NCBI RefSeq assembly: GCF_009856825.1
Contig: NZ_WVTD01000005.1
Coordinates: 1 to 64,000, forward strand
DNA length: 64,000 nucleotides
Origin: Novosphingobium silvae
Lineage (GTDB): Bacteria; Pseudomonadota; Alphaproteobacteria; Sphingomonadales; Sphingomonadaceae
Reading direction: 5' to 3'
A program made the translations under genes and the position numbers. This document shows, one piece after another, positions 16,364-25,751 of this stretch. Position 1 is the first letter of the stretch. Every line of letters starts with the position of its first letter. The notes under the pieces are model-generated. The model saw only the letters and a list, made by a program, of their open reading frames with translations. It was not told where the DNA came from and did no database searches.

Positions 16364-17111
16364 CACCAGCGCCCGCCACTATCTTCCAGCCGCATTCGGC
16401 GACCGCACGCTCAAGGTTCTGCTCATAGGCTGCGGCGGCAACGGCGCGCAGATGCTTATGGGACTCGCCTCGCTCGACATGGCGCTGCGCGAGATCTCCT
16501 CGCGATCGCTGCACGTCACCGTGGTCGACGACGATATCGTCACCGAGGCCAATCTCGGCCGGCAGCCCTTCTTTCGCTGCGATCTCGGCAATTCAAAGGC
16601 GCGGACGCTCATCGAGCGCATCAACCTTGCGCATGGCCTCGCCTGGAAGGCGGTTCACGGACGCGCGCCCGGCAAGGTCGGCGTCGACGGCGCCGATATC
16701 CTCATCACCTGTGTCGACACGGCCTCGGCCCGCCGTGCGATCGGAGCGGCGCTTGCTGATGAACGGAACGGTCCCGCCTATTGGATGGACCTCGGCAATC
16801 GCTCGAGTGACGGACAGTTTCTGGTTGGCTGCCCCGCACGGGCCGGCGCCAAGGTTCGCGCACGGCTTCCGACCGTACTCGAATATTTCCCCGAACTCGC
16901 CGACGACAGCGTGCCTGACGACAACGCCCCGTCCTGTTCTGTTGCCGAGGCGCTTGAACGCCAGTCGCTGTTCGTCAACCGCATCATGGCGAGCCACGCC
17001 CTCGCGCTGCTGTTCGACCTGCTCGGCCGGGGCTCGATCGGCCATGCGGGCGGTTTCATCAATCTTGCCAGCGGGCAGGCGGTCCCGATTCCGCTGCCGC
17101 GCAACGACTGA
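16353..17111 (+). CDS. PRTRC system ThiF family protein (E1-like)
   Basis: A 252-aa E1-like adenylyltransferase. The nucleotide-binding glycine motif is GCGGNG (residues 26-31), followed by TVVDDDIVTEANLGRQPFF, the E1/ThiF/MoeB signature, and ITCVDTASARRAI. A candidate acceptor cysteine is in DDNAPSCSVAEAL. It would adenylate the C-terminal Gly of protein C. It starts at ATG 16353 inside the JAMM gene's end and is the last PRTRC gene. Confidence 0.92.
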   Translation: MPPDTSARHYLPAAFGDRTLKVLLIGCGGNGAQMLMGLASLDMALREISSRSLHVTVVDDDIVTEANLGRQPFFRCDLGNSKARTLIERINLAHGLAWKAVHGRAPGKVGVDGADILITCVDTASARRAIGAALADERNGPAYWMDLGNRSSDGQFLVGCPARAGAKVRARLPTVLEYFPELADDSVPDDNAPSCSVAEALERQSLFVNRIMASHALALLFDLLGRGSIGHAGGFINLASGQAVPIPLPRND

Positions 17112-17279
17112 AGCCGTATTCGCTCGGACGGCATGTCTTCGACGGCCTGCCGACGGCTCACCATCCGGAAACCGGCCGCCTTTGGGCAACAGCGCATCGG
17201 TGCCGCCGCTTTTTACCCCCGAGATGGCGCACTCACGGGTCGCGTTGACACCGCTGAGCGAGACTAAAGGAGAACAAAT

Positions 17280-17501
17280 ATGCCTCAATTTGAAGTCCAG
17301 GTGATCGCGCGGCTGTGGGTCAATCAACGTATCGTGATCAACGCACCAAATGCGGAAATTGCGGCGCAACAGGCAATCGAGACGGCCCGGGAAAGCCCCG
17401 CTGCTTGGGAGGTTCCCGGCGCGAAAGATTTCACCGAGATACTGATCGACCCGGAAGAACTGACTGATTTCGACACGGACGAAATCACGGTTGAAGGATA
17501 G
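17280..17501 (+). CDS. hypothetical protein, 73 aa
   Basis: Preceded by AAAGGAGAA with good spacing. Starts MPQFEVQVIARLWVNQRIVI and is acidic at the end (DPEELTDFDTDEITVEG). A helix with AEIAAQQAIETARE sits mid-protein. Similar in style to the 90-aa protein at 17837 (strand, then AAxxA helix, then acids), perhaps related. Function unknown. Confidence 0.6.
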   Translation: MPQFEVQVIARLWVNQRIVINAPNAEIAAQQAIETARESPAAWEVPGAKDFTEILIDPEELTDFDTDEITVEG

Positions 17502-17564
17502 CGGCTAGCTCCGCCCAAGTAGTCCCACCCGTCCCTGTTTCTCTCTTTTGGAAGGATAGTGTGC

Positions 17565-17840
17565 ATGACGCCTATTACTGACGATAACTGGACACTCCAC
17601 TATACGATTGGCCGCGTTCTCGCCGCCAAGGTCAAACCCGGCGATGTGGTTCACATGCCGGGCGGGGGCGGCGACCTGATCGTGCTCGGCGGAAGAGCGC
17701 CGCTGCGCGCCAACGACCGCGGCAGCATCATCGTCCGCTATGCCCTCGCCGGGGATAGTGACAGGTTCGAGACGCGTCCCGGCGCGGTTGGGATGGTCTG
17801 GATCAGCGCCGCCGGTGGCTGGTCGGAGCTACCGGCATGA
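17565..17840 (+). CDS. hypothetical protein, 91 aa
   Basis: Starts at ATG 17565 because GGAAGGA at 17550-17556 fits it better than the GTG at 17559. It has a glycine-rich stretch (HMPGGGGDLIVLGGRAPL) and ends GGWSELPA. Predicted small beta-rich protein. It overlaps the next gene by 4 bp (ATGA), so the two are translationally coupled. No family recognised. Confidence 0.6.
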   Translation: MTPITDDNWTLHYTIGRVLAAKVKPGDVVHMPGGGGDLIVLGGRAPLRANDRGSIIVRYALAGDSDRFETRPGAVGMVWISAAGGWSELPA

Positions 17841-18109
17841 AACCGCACCATGTCCATGTCTACACGACGATCCGGGTCAAGGTCGCGGTGACCGCGGAAG
17901 ATCATGCGGACGCCATGCGGCAAGCGGCAGCGATCGTCGGGACAGGGATTTTCCCTGTTCGTCTCCTTCCCAACGCTGCGGCGGTGCTCGACGCGCAGCC
18001 AGCCGAAGAGATCACCAGCTTTCTGGTGGACGAAGCGGACGATCCGGAGTTCGAGAACAGCTGCTTCTACGATGCGGAATACCGCAGTCGCGAGGACTGC
18101 CCAACATGA
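17837..18109 (+). CDS. hypothetical protein, 90 aa
   Basis: Coupled to the preceding gene by an ATGA overlap. Reads MKPHHVHVYTTIRVKVAVTA, then a helix with AEDHADAMRQAAAIVG and an acidic C-terminus (DEADDPEFENSCF). Function unknown. Confidence 0.6.
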   Translation: MKPHHVHVYTTIRVKVAVTAEDHADAMRQAAAIVGTGIFPVRLLPNAAAVLDAQPAEEITSFLVDEADDPEFENSCFYDAEYRSREDCPT

Positions 18110-18116
18110 CCGAATG

Positions 18117-18173
18117 AAGGGGAGGAGGAAGGGAAAGGCGCTCCGTTTGGTGGAGCGGTCTGGAGCATCCCCC
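18117..18173 (+). promoter_or_regulatory. polypurine-hairpin leader
   Basis: A polypurine tract at 18117-18138 (AAGGGGAGGAGGAAGGG and on) is followed at once by a hairpin CGCTCC (18139-18144), loop GTTTGGT, GGAGCG (18152-18157), then TGGAG and the ATG at 18174. Same architecture as leaders at 27939 and 32367. Confidence 0.55.
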
Positions 18174-18653
18174 ATGAAAATCGAACTACGGCGCATCTCC
18201 TACAATGCCGCGCTCTCGCAGGAAACCGCCGCTTTTGCAGCCGAGGTCTGGATCGACGGCGAGCTTGCCTTCCACGCACGCAACCAGGGAACGGGCGGGG
18301 CGGACTTCTATCGTCAGGTCGGCCGATGGACCGAAGCTGAAGTCAATGCCTGGCTGACGGCCAATAGACTCCCGCGCAGCCTTGGCGACGACCTCGCTTG
18401 CGATCATGATCTTGAGATCGAGGTGAGCGACCTTCTGATGCGCGCCGTCGAAGGCAAACGCCTCAAACGCCTTCTCCGCACCAATCTGATCGCGATCGAA
18501 CGCGATCAGATCCTGCAATATCCGCTCCGCAAGCGGCCACTGGCGATCGTCACCCGCGCCGTGCGCGCCACCAATCCCGATGCCGTCATTGTCAACGACG
18601 CCGGCGACGATGTGTTCGCGCGCGCCCTGGACGTGCTGCTCGCCAGCCGCTGA
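18174..18653 (+). CDS. hypothetical protein, 159 aa
   Basis: Starts at ATG 18174 after the polypurine-hairpin leader. Reads MKIELRRISYNAALSQETAA, has GGADFYRQVGRWTEAEVNAW and ends ARALDVLLASR. It mixes strands and helices, with no catalytic motif seen. I know similar unannotated genes only as island accessory genes. Confidence 0.6.
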   Translation: MKIELRRISYNAALSQETAAFAAEVWIDGELAFHARNQGTGGADFYRQVGRWTEAEVNAWLTANRLPRSLGDDLACDHDLEIEVSDLLMRAVEGKRLKRLLRTNLIAIERDQILQYPLRKRPLAIVTRAVRATNPDAVIVNDAGDDVFARALDVLLASR

Positions 18654-18673
18654 CAGCCCGGATCGGAACGCCG

Positions 18674-19912
18674 ATGACCAACGACTTCGATCCCGCCGAT
18701 GCGGGATGCTGGATGGCGCAAGGCCGTCCGGCCCACCACGCGCATGCGCTCGCCGACGCTTGGCGCCGCTTTCCCGACCTGCCGAACGACGCGCCCCTGG
18801 ACGAGCGCATGGCGCGTGCCCGCGAGCGTGTTCAGGCGCTTCGCCCGCTCAACGAAGCGATCGGACTGGAGACCGAACGCCAGCGCCAATTCGCGAACTT
18901 CGCCTGCATCGAACGCCAGATTGCCGAGGGCAGCACCGACAGCCGCAATGCCTTCATCCTCCATGCCCGCGACGTTCGTGGTTATGATTGGGACGCCTCT
19001 TACGCCTATGCTGACGGTCGCTATGCTGCGGAGGCTGGATGGGAATCGCGTCCACCGTCACCATGCCGCGCGGGGGAACAGGACGTCCGCCGACCCGCCT
19101 ACCACCAGGGCTTTCTGGATGGCGGCGGTCAGCCCGACGACATCTTCGATGCCGCGCGGCGGTCCTTGGCGGTCACCCCATCCGAGATCGCGCACCCTGA
19201 AAACCCGCGCGCCGCCCGGCCGCTTCCCAGCCAATGGCCAGGCCCGACCGATACCCCGGCGCCCGTGTCATGGCATCGCCGCCTGCTGCTGCTCGGCGCT
19301 TCGGAGCGCGAGACAGGCGCGATCGGCATCCTCGCGATGCTGAGCGAACGGCCCGGACATGAGGCTGCGGCCCAATATGTCATCAGCGCCGAAACCGGGC
19401 TGCATCCGCTATCCGGCTTGTCGGCCCCGCCACCCGGCGATGGCGCCGCGCTCCGCCAGATCCTGCGCCAGGGCGACTATACGGACATCCTGATCGTCGC
19501 CGACGATGCGGAACTCGACCGGCTCGATGCCGATGCCGATATCCTGCCGCTCGCGCGAACGATGGAGCGGACCCGCAATTCGGTGCTCCAGCAGCGCGCG
19601 CAGTTTCGCCTCTGGCTCGCCCGGGGCCGCGCGCCCGGCGACCAGTTCGCCGCCGGCCATATCCGGTGGTCCAAAATGGCGGCCGGGCTGTCGGGACGCC
19701 TCGGGGATTTCACCGCGCGCTATGCCGGTCCGGCGCGACCTCGCGGCCACCGCATCGTGATCGAGGATGCGAGCGGCGATCTCGCCCATGGCTATCGCAC
19801 GCCGTTCGGCGAGAAACTCCATCCCGAGATCGTGATCGGCAACAAGGCGCATGCCCGAACCGCGATGGCCGACCTGCTGCGGCAATATGCGGCTTCGCTT
19901 CGCCTGGGCTGA
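18674..19912 (+). CDS. hypothetical protein, 412 aa
   Basis: Starts MTNDFDPADAGCWMAQGRPA. The N-terminal third is helical (ERMARARERVQALRPLNEAIG); the middle has many prolines; the C-terminal third is basic with RIVIEDASGDLAHGYRTPFG. No domain recognised. It begins 20 bp after the preceding gene and is probably co-transcribed. Confidence 0.6.
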   Translation: MTNDFDPADAGCWMAQGRPAHHAHALADAWRRFPDLPNDAPLDERMARARERVQALRPLNEAIGLETERQRQFANFACIERQIAEGSTDSRNAFILHARDVRGYDWDASYAYADGRYAAEAGWESRPPSPCRAGEQDVRRPAYHQGFLDGGGQPDDIFDAARRSLAVTPSEIAHPENPRAARPLPSQWPGPTDTPAPVSWHRRLLLLGASERETGAIGILAMLSERPGHEAAAQYVISAETGLHPLSGLSAPPPGDGAALRQILRQGDYTDILIVADDAELDRLDADADILPLARTMERTRNSVLQQRAQFRLWLARGRAPGDQFAAGHIRWSKMAAGLSGRLGDFTARYAGPARPRGHRIVIEDASGDLAHGYRTPFGEKLHPEIVIGNKAHARTAMADLLRQYAASLRLG

Positions 19913-19974
19913 TCCCGCATTTCCGGCCCGGCGGGACATAAACGCAGATGCCGCCTTTCGAGCAGACGCGTCAT

Positions 19975-20027
19975 GGATGGGAAGGGGGAGGAGGATTGGC
20001 GGTATTTTCGACGAAGGACTTCCGCCA
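19975..20027 (+). promoter_or_regulatory. polypurine-hairpin leader masking a start codon
   Basis: A polypurine tract at 19975-19996 is followed by TTGGCGG (19996-20002) and the perfectly complementary CCGCCAA at 20022-20028. The right arm runs into the A of the start codon at 20028, so folding would hide the translation start. Confidence 0.5.
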
Positions 20028-20354
20028 ATGAACTCTGCCCTTGCCAACGAGCTTGACGCCCGAGCCGCCGAAGGCCGGCATCCGGTCACTCTCAGCCAAA
20101 TCAAGCAGCAGTTGCGCGATCTGGGATACGCGCTCGATCGCACCCTCGACTGCCGCTCAATCGCCCGCATCATGACGGGGCCCCGCGCCGGACAAACCTA
20201 CCCCAGTCTCTCGACGGGGATCAAGGAAGCGGACACCGGACGTAGCGCTTTCCACGTCGATGCCCGCCGCGACACCAAATTCCGGATGCTTCAAAAGCTT
20301 CGGTTTGAGGTCGGCCTCTATACCGTCCTCAAAGGGGCGATCCTGGACCTCTGA
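20028..20354 (+). CDS. hypothetical protein, paralogue of the gene at 46122
   Basis: A 108-aa protein starting MNSALANELDARAAEGRHPV. It is closely related to the 96-aa protein at 46122: both share ALANEL, LDCRS-ARIMTG-RAG, TYP-LSTGIKE-DTGR and a basic end. The extra C-terminus here (VGLYTVLKGAILDL) is absent in the paralogue. Conserved Arg, Gly and Thr blocks suggest nucleic-acid or phosphate binding, but no family is recognised. Confidence 0.6.
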   Translation: MNSALANELDARAAEGRHPVTLSQIKQQLRDLGYALDRTLDCRSIARIMTGPRAGQTYPSLSTGIKEADTGRSAFHVDARRDTKFRMLQKLRFEVGLYTVLKGAILDL

Positions 20355-20532
20355 TCGAAACCGCCCGGCCTCCCATCGATCACGCAGCGCCAGGGGCAGT
20401 CAGCCAAATCATTGCCAACCGCGCACGTAACAAGCCCGCTTGAGCCGCCGCTCGGCGTGAGGCCGCAGCCCCCCTGACATCCGACCGGGCCGCCACGCCG
20501 CGCCCGCAAGACCACCGAAAAGGAAGCATTCC

Positions 20533-23500
20533 ATGCGAAACAGTGCATCCGCGCTGGCTCTCCAGCTGTGCCTCGACTTCGACCAGCCGGTCGCGCCCGC
20601 CAAGCCAGCCGCCCCCGTCGATCCGGAGCCGACGCTCTTTTCGGCAACCATCGTCGACACCGCCCGGCCGCCAGTCGAGGCAGCTATTGATTTCTCCCTA
20701 TCGGCGGGGCGGACCCTGGCGTCCTCATGGAAGGAACGCGCACGCGACAATGTCGAGGCGATCCGGCTGCTGAACCTGCTCGACCGCGAAGGACGGTCCG
20801 CATCACCGGCCGAGCAGCAGGCGATTTCCAGGTTCATCGGCTTCGGCGCGTCGGAACTTGCCAACAACATGTTCGCCCGCCGCGGGAAAGAATATCGCGA
20901 GGGCTGGGAGGAACTAGGGCAGGCCCTGGTCGCCGAGACGACCGATGTCGAACTCCAGTCTCTCAAACGCGCGACGCAATATGCGCATTACACCCCCGAA
21001 TACATCATCCGCGCCATGTGGGACGCTGCCCGGACCCTCGGCTTTACCGGTGGGCAGGTTCTGGAACCGGGGTGCGGCAGCGGCCTCTTCATGGGGCTCC
21101 GGCCGGATGCATTGTCGCAGGACACGCTGTTCGTGGGCATCGAGAACGATCCCGTCACCGCTCGCGTCGCAAAAGCGCTCTATCCCAATCAGGTCATCCG
21201 CTGCGTCGATTTCGACAAGGCGCCCCTGCCCGCCGACTTCGACCTCGCGATCGGCAATCCGCCCTTCTCGAACCTCACCATCCAGAACCGGACCGAACTC
21301 GGTAAGCTCGGCCTGTCGCTTCACGACTATTTCATCGCCAAATCGCTCGAGCATCTACGGCCCGGCGGCATCGCCCTGTTTGTGACATCGCGCTATTCGC
21401 TCGACAAGAGCGATCCCAAAGCCCGCCACCATATCGACGGCATTGCCGATTTCCTCGGCGCGGTGCGCCTTCCGGGCAAGGCCATGCGGCAAGAGGCGGG
21501 CACGGACGTCGTCGTCGATATCCTGCTTTTCCAGAAACACACCCCCGATGCCCTTCCACGCACGCAGAACTGCATCGAGCTGGCCGAGATCCCCGACAGC
21601 GACGAAGGTTTCGGGCCGCTGCGGATCAACCGCTATTTCCTCGACCATCCCGATCATGTGCTGGGGCGTCACGAATGGCGCAGCGGCCAGTTCGGCATGG
21701 ACTATAATTGCGCGGCCGACCCCGACGCAGACCTCCCGGTCGTCCTCGCGGCCACCTTGTCCGCGATCGCATCGAAGCACGCGGGCGCCTGCAAGCCGCT
21801 CGAGCGCACCACATCCCTGCGCGACATGCCAAGCGCCACCCTGGATGTGCAAGTCGGCACCGCCGCGGACGAAGCCGAGTTCAAGGAAGGCAGCTATCTG
21901 GTTTCCGGCGGTGTCCTCCACCAGATCATAAATGGCACCCCGACCGTGGTCGGCGTCAAATCCGGCCGCGGCGGCGCTGGTCTGTTTCCCAAGCACGCGG
22001 CTATCATCAAGGCCCTCATCCCGATCCGCGATACGGTCCGCGCGATCCTGCGCGCGCAGTTGGGCGACCGGCCCTATGATGCCCTTCAGCAGGCGCTGTT
22101 CACCCACTACCGGCAGTTCGCGAAAAAATACGGTCCGATCAACCGCCCCATCACCAGCATCCGCACCGATCCGGAGACAGGGGCCGAGAAGGAGTATCAG
22201 CGCCGCCCTAACCTTCAGCCCTTCCTCGATGACCCCGACGTCTGGCTGGTCGCTTCGATCGAGACCTATGACGAGGCGAGCGACACGGGCACGCCCGGTC
22301 CGATCTTCACCGAATGCGTCGTCAAGCCGCCGGTAACCCATGAAATCCATTCGGCGCAGGATGCCCTGGCGCTATCGCTCCATGACCGCGGCCGCGTCGA
22401 TTTGCCCCTGATCGCTCAGATGCTCGGCGTTACCGAAACCGAGGCGCTCACCGATCTTGCGGGGGACATCTATCTCGACCCCGTCCGCAGCACACCGCAT
22501 TTCGATCACTGGGTCACGGCCGACGAGGTCCTTTCCGGGCCGGTTCGCACCAAGCTCGCCCTCGCGCGCGAGAAAGCCGGGACCGATCCGCGATTTTCTG
22601 CTGTCGCCACCGCGCTCGAAGCGGTCCAGCCGGTCGATCTGAAGCCCAGCGAGATCACCGCGCGTCTCGGCGCGCCCTGGATTCCGGTCGATGTCATCGA
22701 GGCGTTCATCCTCGAAATCATGGAGGTCGAGACCCGGATCCTCCATACGGTGGAGCTGGCGAGCTGGACGGTCGACAAGGCCCCGTTCGCCGGGCACGTC
22801 AGTTCCTCCTCGACCTGGGGCACAGCCCGCCGGAGCGCGGCGGACCTGCTCGAAGACGCGCTGAACTCCCACATTCCCAAGATCTACGACGTCCACCGCG
22901 ACGCCGACGGTTCGGAACGCCGCGAGCTCAACGTCGTCGACACCGAAGCGGCCAAAGAGAAGCTGGCGAAGATCAAGTCGACCTTCGAGACCTGGGTCTG
23001 GCAGGAGAGCGAACGCGCCGATCGGTTGGTCCGCATCTACAACGATGCCTACAACAATCTCGTGCCCCGGAGCTTCAGCGGCCAGCACCTGAAGCTGCCG
23101 GGCGCGTCGACGACGATCCGCATGCGCGATCACCAGAAGCGCGTCGTCTGGCGGATCATCGCGTCGGGCTCGACCTATGTGGCCCATAGCGTCGGCGCGG
23201 GCAAAACCTTCAGCCTCTGCGCCGCAGTGATGGAGCAGCGGCGTCTCGGCCTCGCCAACAAACCGATGATCACGGTGCCCAACCATTGCCTCGCGCAGAT
23301 CGCGCGCGAGTTCCTGATGCTCTATCCCACCGCGCGCATCCTGGTCGCCGACGACACGAACTTCGTGAAGGAGAAGCGGCAGCGGTTCCTGGCGCGCGCG
23401 ACCACGGGCAATTGGGATGCGATCATCATCACGCATGATGCGTTCAAGTTCGTGCCCACGCCGTCATCTTTCGAGAAGCAGCTGATCGAGCACCAGCTCG

Positions 23501-25689
23501 ACAGCTACGAGGTGCTGATCACCGGCATCGACAGCCAGGACCGCGTGTCGCGCAAACGCGTCGAACGCCTGAAAGAAGGACTGAAGCAAAGGCTGGAGAA
23601 TCTCCAGTCCCGCAAGGATGACCTCGTCCATATTGGCGAGATCGGCATCGACCAGATCGTCGTCGACGAGGCCCAGCAGTTCCGCAAGCTGACCTTCGCC
23701 ACCAATCTCGGCGACCTGAAGGGCGTCGACCCGGTCGGCTCGCAGCGTGCCTGGGACCTGTTCGTGAAGAGCCGTTATCTCGCCGGGACCAATCCCGGAC
23801 GCGAACTGATCCTGTCATCGGGCACGCCCATCACCAACACGCTGGGCGAGATGTATACGCTGCAGCGCTTCATGCAACCCGACGAGCTTCACGCCAAGGG
23901 CCTGCACGAATTCGACGCCTGGGCGTCTGCCTTCGGAGACACCCGCACCGAACTCGAACTCCAGCCGAGCGGCAGCTACAAGCCCGTCACCCGCTTCTGC
24001 GAGTTCGTCAACGTCGCCGACCTGATGGCGATGTATCGCAGCGTCGCCGATGTCGTCTTGAAGGATGATCTGCGCCAGTACGTCAAGCTCCCCACCATCA
24101 GGGGCGGCAAACGGCAGATCGTCGTCGCGAAATCCGGCGCGCCGTTCAAAGCCTATCAGCGGGTGCTCGCCAAACGCATCCAGGCCATCGAGACCCGCGG
24201 CGGCCGGCCGCAAAAGGGCGACGACATCCTGCTGTCGGTGATTACCGATGGCCGCCACTCGGCGATCGACCTGCGGTTCGTCGACGCGGATGTCGGCAAC
24301 GAGGAGGGCAACAAGCTCAATCTCCTGATCGAGAATGCTTATCGTATCTGGGAAGAGACGGCCGACTATCGCTACATCGATCCGGAAACCGGCAAGCCGT
24401 ATCCGCTCTCAGGCGCGGTGCAGATGATCTTCTCCGATCTCGGCACCGAGGCCGCGCTCGAAACGCGCGGCTTCTCCGCCTATGTCTGGATCCGCGATCG
24501 GCTTGTCGCGATGGGCGTGCCGGCCGAGCAGATCGCCTTCATGCAGCATTACAAGAAGAACAGCGCCAAACAGCGCCTGTTCAACGATCTCAACCAGGGG
24601 CGCAAGCGGTTCGTTCTGGGATCGACCGCGACCATGGGCACCGGCGTCAACGCGCAGCAGCGCCTGAAAGCCCTGCATCATCTCGACGTTCCCTGGCTGC
24701 CATCCGATATCGAGCAGCGGGAAGGGCGCATCGAGCGCCAGGGCAACCAGAATGACGAGATCGAGCTTTACGGCTACGCCACCAGCGGCTCGATGGACGC
24801 GACCAACTGGCAGATGCTCGAGCGCAAGGCCCGCTTCATCAACATGGCCATGTCGGGTGACCGCTCGATCCGGCGGATCGAGGACGTCAGCTCCAACGTC
24901 AATCAGTTCGCGCTGGCCAAGGCTCTCGCGTCGGGCGACGACCGCCTGATGAAGAAGGCCGGGCTCGATGCCGAGGTCGCACGGCTCCTGCGCCTGCGCG
25001 ATGCCCATGTCGACGACCAGTATAATATCCGCAGGACCATCACGCGAACGACGCGCGAGATCGAGGACTGCCACAAGCAGATCGCCAGGCTCGAGGCCGA
25101 TCTTGCACATCGTGTTCCCACGAAGGTGGATGAGATCCTCTTCGATTGCGACGGCACGATGATGACCGATCGCAAGGCTGCCGGCGAACGTCTCCTCGGA
25201 TATGCGCACCGGATGCGGAAAGGTCGCGCCGAGGCGCGCTGGACGCTCGGCACCTTCAACGGCATCGGCCTGGAACTCTCGGGCTACGAGGCCCTCGACC
25301 CCGATGGACGGCGCTACCTCTGCACCGTGATCGCGATGCAGCATCACGGCGAGCACGCCGACTTCGAGGTGACCGAGAAGACGCGGCCGAGCACGGTGAT
25401 CGGCCGGATCGAGTCCTCCATCCGCGATCTCGACACGGATCTCGCCGTCGTCAGGGCCAGTCTCGAAGCCAACGAACGGCGTCTTCCCGCCTTCGAGGCT
25501 CGCTTGGGGCAAGCATTTCCCGACGCCGCCCTGCTCGACGAAAAACTCAACGAACTCGCCGAGCTCGAGGCCGAGCTGGCGAGCACCAAGGGCGAGTTCA
25601 ACGCGGACAATGACGGTGACGCGCCGCTGCCCCCGCTTTTGGACGGCGCAGGCACGCCGGTGCCACAAGAAGCCGCCGTTGCTGCCTGA
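20533..25689 (+). CDS. giant fused N6-adenine methyltransferase / SNF2-type helicase
   Basis: A 1718-aa protein. Residues about 150-330 are an N6-MTase fold with the AdoMet loop VLEPGCGSGLFMG and catalytic NPPF (242-245). Residues about 870-1460 are a superfamily-2 helicase: GAGKT (888-892), DEAQ (1045-1048), SSGTPITNT, TATMGTGVNAQQRL and REGRIERQGNQ (motif VI, 1396 on). A C-terminal coiled region (about 1475-1700) follows. Such DarB-like fusions occur on phages and conjugative elements, and some protect incoming DNA from restriction. No target-recognition domain is evident. The start has a good AGGAAG signal. Confidence 0.9.
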   Translation: MRNSASALALQLCLDFDQPVAPAKPAAPVDPEPTLFSATIVDTARPPVEAAIDFSLSAGRTLASSWKERARDNVEAIRLLNLLDREGRSASPAEQQAISRFIGFGASELANNMFARRGKEYREGWEELGQALVAETTDVELQSLKRATQYAHYTPEYIIRAMWDAARTLGFTGGQVLEPGCGSGLFMGLRPDALSQDTLFVGIENDPVTARVAKALYPNQVIRCVDFDKAPLPADFDLAIGNPPFSNLTIQNRTELGKLGLSLHDYFIAKSLEHLRPGGIALFVTSRYSLDKSDPKARHHIDGIADFLGAVRLPGKAMRQEAGTDVVVDILLFQKHTPDALPRTQNCIELAEIPDSDEGFGPLRINRYFLDHPDHVLGRHEWRSGQFGMDYNCAADPDADLPVVLAATLSAIASKHAGACKPLERTTSLRDMPSATLDVQVGTAADEAEFKEGSYLVSGGVLHQIINGTPTVVGVKSGRGGAGLFPKHAAIIKALIPIRDTVRAILRAQLGDRPYDALQQALFTHYRQFAKKYGPINRPITSIRTDPETGAEKEYQRRPNLQPFLDDPDVWLVASIETYDEASDTGTPGPIFTECVVKPPVTHEIHSAQDALALSLHDRGRVDLPLIAQMLGVTETEALTDLAGDIYLDPVRSTPHFDHWVTADEVLSGPVRTKLALAREKAGTDPRFSAVATALEAVQPVDLKPSEITARLGAPWIPVDVIEAFILEIMEVETRILHTVELASWTVDKAPFAGHVSSSSTWGTARRSAADLLEDALNSHIPKIYDVHRDADGSERRELNVVDTEAAKEKLAKIKSTFETWVWQESERADRLVRIYNDAYNNLVPRSFSGQHLKLPGASTTIRMRDHQKRVVWRIIASGSTYVAHSVGAGKTFSLCAAVMEQRRLGLANKPMITVPNHCLAQIAREFLMLYPTARILVADDTNFVKEKRQRFLARATTGNWDAIIITHDAFKFVPTPSSFEKQLIEHQLDSYEVLITGIDSQDRVSRKRVERLKEGLKQRLENLQSRKDDLVHIGEIGIDQIVVDEAQQFRKLTFATNLGDLKGVDPVGSQRAWDLFVKSRYLAGTNPGRELILSSGTPITNTLGEMYTLQRFMQPDELHAKGLHEFDAWASAFGDTRTELELQPSGSYKPVTRFCEFVNVADLMAMYRSVADVVLKDDLRQYVKLPTIRGGKRQIVVAKSGAPFKAYQRVLAKRIQAIETRGGRPQKGDDILLSVITDGRHSAIDLRFVDADVGNEEGNKLNLLIENAYRIWEETADYRYIDPETGKPYPLSGAVQMIFSDLGTEAALETRGFSAYVWIRDRLVAMGVPAEQIAFMQHYKKNSAKQRLFNDLNQGRKRFVLGSTATMGTGVNAQQRLKALHHLDVPWLPSDIEQREGRIERQGNQNDEIELYGYATSGSMDATNWQMLERKARFINMAMSGDRSIRRIEDVSSNVNQFALAKALASGDDRLMKKAGLDAEVARLLRLRDAHVDDQYNIRRTITRTTREIEDCHKQIARLEADLAHRVPTKVDEILFDCDGTMMTDRKAAGERLLGYAHRMRKGRAEARWTLGTFNGIGLELSGYEALDPDGRRYLCTVIAMQHHGEHADFEVTEKTRPSTVIGRIESSIRDLDTDLAVVRASLEANERRLPAFEARLGQAFPDAALLDEKLNELAELEAELASTKGEFNADNDGDAPLPPLLDGAGTPVPQEAAVAA

Positions 25690-25711
25690 TGCTCACATCG
25701 GTCTGGCTATC

Positions 25712-25730
25712 AATGGCAATTTGTGCCATT
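25712..25730. promoter_or_regulatory. inverted repeat upstream of parDE
   Basis: Perfect 7-bp arms AATGGCA (25712-25718) and TGCCATT (25724-25730) with a 5-bp AT-rich spacer lie 21 bp before the antitoxin ATG. RHH antitoxins commonly bind such palindromes to repress their own operon. Confidence 0.6.
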
Positions 25731-25751
25731 ATGACCTCAGGAGATATGTCA

